Assembly: GCA_034620365.1 (NCBI GenBank)
Contig: JAQGEQ010000260.1
Coordinates: forward strand, 124,001-188,000
Length of the DNA stretch: 64,000 bases
Reading direction: 5' to 3'
Origin: Pegea sp. RAD2-039
Taxonomy: Eukaryota; Chordata; Thaliacea; Salpida; Salpidae
The notes under the pieces were generated by a model. That model saw nothing but the letters and a program-made list of their open reading frames with translations. It was not told the origin of the DNA and searched no databases. Numbering within the stretch: position 1 is the first letter of the stretch; every line of letters starts with the position of its first letter. Shown piece by piece: positions 59,046-64,000 of this stretch. A program made the translations under genes and the position numbers.

Positions 59046-60440
59046 TACTTTTTTTCGACGATTTTTCTAATTTTGACCAAAAGTATTTTTGAATATTTTT
59101 AAAAACGTATTTTGGAAATTCGAAGTCACTGATTTAAGTTAAAATTTGATAACCGACAGTAAGACGCAACATTTAACGAAAATTATTAAATAATTAAAAA
59201 ATGAATTTTTTCATAGAGAAATCATATGATTATAAATTAAATATTAAAACGAAACTATTTGACAAGACCAGTTGACAACTATTACTATTCAAAAGTCAGA
59301 AAAACTTGATATTATAAAAAATAAAAAGAACAGATTTTTAACGTTTACTGGTGATAGTGACGTCATCACTTTTATTGCTGCGGGCATAGCAGATGTTCAG
59401 TGACGTCATCATCGACTTTGAAAATGAAATAGCGAATTAATACAAGCAGCTAGGAAAAGCTAGATTTACTGATTGAAAAGTTGTTGAAAAATTTTTCAAC
59501 TCCAAAATTAAAGGTTATGTTTTTATACTTTTCGCACGGTTAATTCTTGCTGAAAATGTCTCAGTTTATACAAACATGTTTGAATCTAATGTTTGTGGGT
59601 TTCAGTTTCAAAAAATAATTTGTTAAAATTAACTTATTTGTTTAGAAAATAAATTGTCCGTATAAATTTTTAGTAATTTAACAATTAAATATTATCATTT
59701 AGTGGATTTTCTTCATGTTACTTCTTTAAATCCTTTTTTGCTTTTATAGGAATAGTTAACCCACAAACCTTAGATGTTAAAATATTTTTATAAACCAAAT
59801 AATAATCAACCAATTTCAGTCAGCCATGTTTAAGATAGCTCTAAATTTGAAAGTTATTCGAACAACTACATTTCACTTGTGAAATGTTTTCAGGCTTAGA
59901 TTGTCGTAATTGTCTAAAATTTGATTTCATGAATTAATCTGAACAATTACCTTTTAAATTCTTTTGTAAATAACAAAAGTCGATATCTTAATCTACGATT
60001 ATTTTAAGAGTTAATTTGGTCAATCTAATTGTTCGACTTCGGCAAAAATATTTAACTTTTCACCTTATCAACAAATGTAGTTCAACATGTATAATGTCAA
60101 CAACCGGTTTTCAGACTTTTCAAAATTTACAAATTTTCTTTAAGGCTTAAATAATTATTTAAAATCCAAAACCTTGGTGATAGCTATTTGAAACATTCCT
60201 AGATAAATAAATGACCAAGGAGTTTTTCTGATGTTTGTTTAACCTTCATCATATTTCCTTTTCAATATTCATTAGTAGGAAATACTAAATTCTAACATAA
60301 AATTTGCGATTGTAAAACAAATTAAAAAGCTTTCTTTGTTGTGAAATTGCTATTTTTAACTGAAAAATAATAATTTGAGATGCCATCACTGGTAACTCTT
60401 TAACTAATTAATTGAGTCTATTATTGAGTTGAAGTTTTAT
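59046..60440. other. Direct repeat E copy 2 and gene-free sequence
   Basis: 59045-59305 repeats 50525-50790. Two TGACGTCA sites lie at about 59360 and 59400 around a small G+C-richer patch. From 59420 to 60440 I see no supported gene or repeat. Confidence 0.45.
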
Positions 60441-60800
60441 TTTTTAATATCGGCCATTTGTTGATAGATTAATCCAATAATTAAAACTAAAAAATAACAG
60501 CAAACTTTTGAATTTAAATCTGCTTAAAAGTTTCATTTGATAAAATTATTTGGCGTAATTTTCAATTTGACATCCAATATTTGTCAATATTATAGTTTTG
60601 AAAATTTGAGAAAATTGTTATTTGTTGTTGTAATGAACAGAATATTGATTTGATTTATAAAAACATATGATGAGACTACATAAAAACCTTTTATTTATTT
60701 TTCTTTGAGAATATCTCAAAAATTTCCAATTGTTCCAGTAAATCTATGATAGAATTTAGTAGGTAGCAAAAAAATCAATAAATAAATTTTGTAAAAACTA
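60440..60800 (-). repeat. R1-related repeat, right half
   Basis: It aligns with 2120-2450, including the TTCCAGTAAATCTATGAT block and a GTAGGTAGC end. The hairpin is degenerate (TATCGGC/GTTGATA) and the CCGGACAAATACTAG motif is absent. Confidence 0.6.
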
Positions 60801-61189
60801 GCGATATCGAGATTTTGTAAAAACATTTCAAACTTTAAATTTTTTCTTAAACTGATTAAAGAAACAAATCATTTGAACTTTTTTTTTAATTTCATCAAAA
60901 TCTATATTAGTAAACTGAAAACAGAAACAAATGTTTTTTTTTGTAAATTCAAATGAAATTAAATTTTATGTATAATTCTACAATTTAAATTTGATTTTTT
61001 CATCTATAGAGCCTTTCTTTACAGTACGCTATTGTATGCTAAAACTCATTTGATAATAATTATCAAAATGTTTGCGTATTTGTTAAATATTTATAGGAGA
61101 CTGTTGTAAAACAATATAAATATTTATAGGACAGGGTGGTATTACAGATGTGTCTATTAAGAATTGAAAACTTTTGTTAAATTATTTGA

Positions 61190-61690
61190 GAGTATTTTTA
61201 AAGTTAGGTTAAGTACCTGTTGTTGCATTTAATAAACTAACTTTTAACATAAAGTTAAATTTAAATCAGAGTTTATAATTCTGAGTATTGAATATTTATA
61301 ACATCTATAGACCTACAAAGCTTAGCTGTTTAATTTTGTAGTCAATTAAACTGTAATCTAAATTTGAATCAAATAAAAAAGAAATAAATTAAGATAATTT
61401 TAAAAGTTGTTTAAATCAATAGTAACTCGTTTGTTGGTTGTTCTTTTCAAATAGGCTTAAAGTCAAGTTTTCATTATGCTGAGACCATCAAATACAAGTA
61501 AATACAAAAATATTGTAACATAACGTTTGATTATATAATCTCTTAAGCTTTGACAGACATAAACAGATTGGAGTGTGAAAGAATATCGAGAAAAAAACTA
61601 AATCTAACATACAAAAAATCATGCTAGAGCCAAGATTCGAACCTAGGTTGCCGTGATCACAACACTGTTATAACAAATAAATCACTTTTT
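61190..61690 (-). repeat. tRNA-His-derived retroposon, copy 3
   Basis: The minus-strand tRNA-like part at about 61625-61672 is the best preserved of the three. It has anticodon loop TTGTGAT, variable CAACC and a perfect B box GGTTCGAATC. The unique body matches 22620-23050. The 5' half with the A box is missing. Confidence 0.65.
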
Positions 61691-61724
61691 TTATCTATGA
61701 AATACATTTGAAACTTTATTGTAA

Positions 61725-62190
61725 GTAAAATATTTTGCGCAAGTATACTGTTTCTTATTTTATGATAATTTTTATCTAATTATCCATTTTAACCTTTTCA
61801 TTTAATCTCTAGTTAACAATATTTAAGCTCAACGTCATTACTGAAATCACCAAGCTATTGAAGACTAGAACTTTCTTCTTGGAATTCAGTTCTGATGTAA
61901 ATATCTATCATGAACTTTGTTACAACTCATTGCAAATCTTTCCCATTTTTATGTAATATTTTTTGTAATTTTTAATTCTTAAGCTTTGGTGGCTTGCTTT
62001 TTGGCATAAATTTTGATTAATAAAATTGTCGTAAAAAGAACAATTTCTGTTTATGTTTGTTTACCTCTTTCGACAAAAGCTTTTGAGCATTTTACAACGC
62101 CGAAAGTCATTATAATAAATTTGTTAAAATTATAGTGATCATGAAATTTCAGAGCTATTGATTGATTTTAGCATAAAGTTTCAAGTTATT
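61725..62190 (+). repeat. Direct repeat D, copy 2
   Basis: It matches 16940-17430 over its length, with small indels. The right end is followed by a poly-A run at about 62206-62222. Confidence 0.7.
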
Positions 62191-62817
62191 TAAAACATAC
62201 TTAATGAAAAAAAAAAAAAAAAACAATTTAATTTGTTTTGCAAATGTTTTCATTTAACTTTATGTAAATCTTTGTATGTTTATTTATTGACAGTAATAAA
62301 CTAGTTGAAAAAAGTTGTCATTAAAGTCTAAAAACTGTTAATTTCGCAGTTTAGTTTTTATTATTCATTAATAATAAATAGTTTGAAAATTGTGTTTAAG
62401 ATATAATACAAATAATTGCATTTTAATATTTTAGACAATCAACACTTTTGAACGTTCACAATCTATACATCGTAATAATCTTAATTTTGGACTATTATTT
62501 GACTCTAAAATTTATCAATGATTTAAAAAGATGAATTTTGATAAAATCAAATAGAAAAACTTATTTGAAAAGAAAAATCCCAAACTTGCTTAATCAATGT
62601 AAATACAGACAAATTAATATTTTTTAATAAATCTGTATACAGAAGATCTTTATTAAATCTAAATAAGGAAAACTTGTTTAAAACATAACCGTACTATGAC
62701 AAAAACAATATATAAATGCTCGTTTAAATAGAACTAATAATATACTACACTTAATTGATTTGATTGAAATAATTTTTAAAACTTATGATAAAAACTTCTT
62801 TACCAAAAGTTAACATT
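62191..62817. other. Gene-free stretch with a poly-A run
   Basis: A run of 17 or so A residues at about 62206 is followed by A+T-rich sequence with no supported gene. Confidence 0.4.
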
Positions 62818-64000
62818 TTACTAGCAACCAGTAACAACCACTACCAGCCAGCAACAACCACTAGCAGCCAGCAACAACCACTAACACCCAGCAACAACCA
62901 CTAGCAACCAGCAACATCCATTATAAACCAGCGACAACCATTACCAACCAGCTGGAACCACTACCAAACAGCAGCAACCACTAACAACCAGTAACAACCA
63001 TTAGCAGCCATCAACAACCACTACCAACCAGCAACAACAACTTGCAGCCTGCAAAAACCACTAGTAGCCAGCAAAAACCACTAGCAACCAAAAAAAAACA
63101 CGGGCAACCAGCAAAAACTATTAGCAACCAGCAAGAACTACTACCAACCAGCAACAACTTTTATCAACCAGCAAAAACCACTTCAAAATAACGACAACCA
63201 CTAGCAGCCAGCAACAACCAATACCACCCAACAACAACCACTACCACCAAGCAACACTCACTAGCCGCCAGCAACAACCACTACCAACCAGCAACACACA
63301 CTAGTAGCTAGCAAAAACCTTTATCAACCAGCAGCAGCTATTTACAACCAGCAACAACCATTAGAAACAACCATTAACAACCAGCAACATCCACTTCCAA
63401 GCAGCAACAACTACTACCACCAGCAACAATCACTAGCAGCCAGCAACAACCAATACCACCCATCAATGACCACTAGCAGCCAGCAACAACCACTAGCAAC
63501 CAGCAACAACCTCTAGCAACAACCATTAACATCCTGCAACAACCACTTTAAAATAGCAACAACCACTTCGAAGGGGCAACAACCACTAGCAGCCAGCAAC
63601 AACCATTAACAACCACAAGCAACCATCAACATCCACTAGCAGCCAGCAACAACCACTTCAAAATAACAACAACCACTTTGAAGCAGCAGCAACAACCACT
63701 ACCACCAACAACAATCACAGCAGCCAGCAACAACCAATACCACCCATCAACAACCACTACCAACCAGCAACAACCACTAGCAACCAGCAACAACCATTAG
63801 CATCCAGCAACAGCGTTTACCAACCAGCAACCACAAGTAGCAACCAGCAATAATCTCTAGCAACAACCATTAACATCCTGCAACAACCACTAGTAGCCAG
63901 AAACAACCAGTACCACCCAGCAACAACCACTAGCAACTAGCAACAACCACTTCAAAATAGCAACAACCACTTCGACGCGGCAGCAGCCACTAGCAGCCAT
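62818..64000 (+). repeat. Long 20-bp minisatellite array, open at window end
   Basis: More than 1.1 kb of the same CAGCAACAACCACTAGCAGC-like unit as at 49740-50277 is present, with variant units (ACTTCAAAATAGCAAC, ACTTCGAAG) arranged as higher-order blocks. It continues past the window edge, so the total length is unknown. Confidence 0.9.

Overview
The window is very A+T-rich (about three quarters A+T by eye) nuclear DNA of a multicellular animal. Three things point to an animal. There is a complete, spliced gene for RNA polymerase II subunit RPB9, there are C2H2 zinc-finger genes, and there is a C-type-lectin-like membrane protein. Tiny introns (48 and 78 bp), an extreme local density of the palindrome TGACGTCA, and splice acceptors just upstream of start codons are compatible with a tunicate or another compact animal genome. 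The species is not provable from this window.

Layout. 1-5800: old repeats and a small 73-codon ORF. 6145-11860: first copy of a duplicated unit holding a zinc-finger gene (here broken) on the minus strand and, divergently, an intact intronless 778-codon ORF of unknown function. 11860-19450: repeats, a tRNA-derived retroposon, and second copies of the 1-720 and 4681-5745 segments. 19875-21740: two minus-strand 3' coding ends of single-pass membrane proteins, one with a C-type-lectin fold. 22620-25200: a second retroposon copy fused to an initiator-tRNA-like sequence, then dispersed repeats. 25225-38295: the second copy of the zinc finger/778-codon unit (zinc finger intact, large ORF with a nonsense codon), bracketed by inverted copies of a repeat called family A here; it includes a TGACGTCA cluster at 34.2-34.7 kb. 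38.3-47.7 kb: mostly repeats. 47.8-49.6 kb: a dead C-type-lectin fragment and the RPB9 gene. 49.7-52.7 kb: 20-bp minisatellites in both orientations and a repeat with exon-like content. 56.1-59.0 kb: another family A copy abutting a truncated third copy of the 778-codon ORF. 60-62.8 kb: repeats and a third retroposon copy. 62.8 kb to the end: a long minisatellite.

Only RPB9 is a certain, intact housekeeping gene. The rest is dominated by duplication and decay. The two zinc finger/ORF units decay reciprocally, and dispersed repeats share a conserved hairpin (a 7-bp stem with a variable loop) at a near-fixed distance from a second motif. No prokaryotic or viral gene, operon or CRISPR array was seen.
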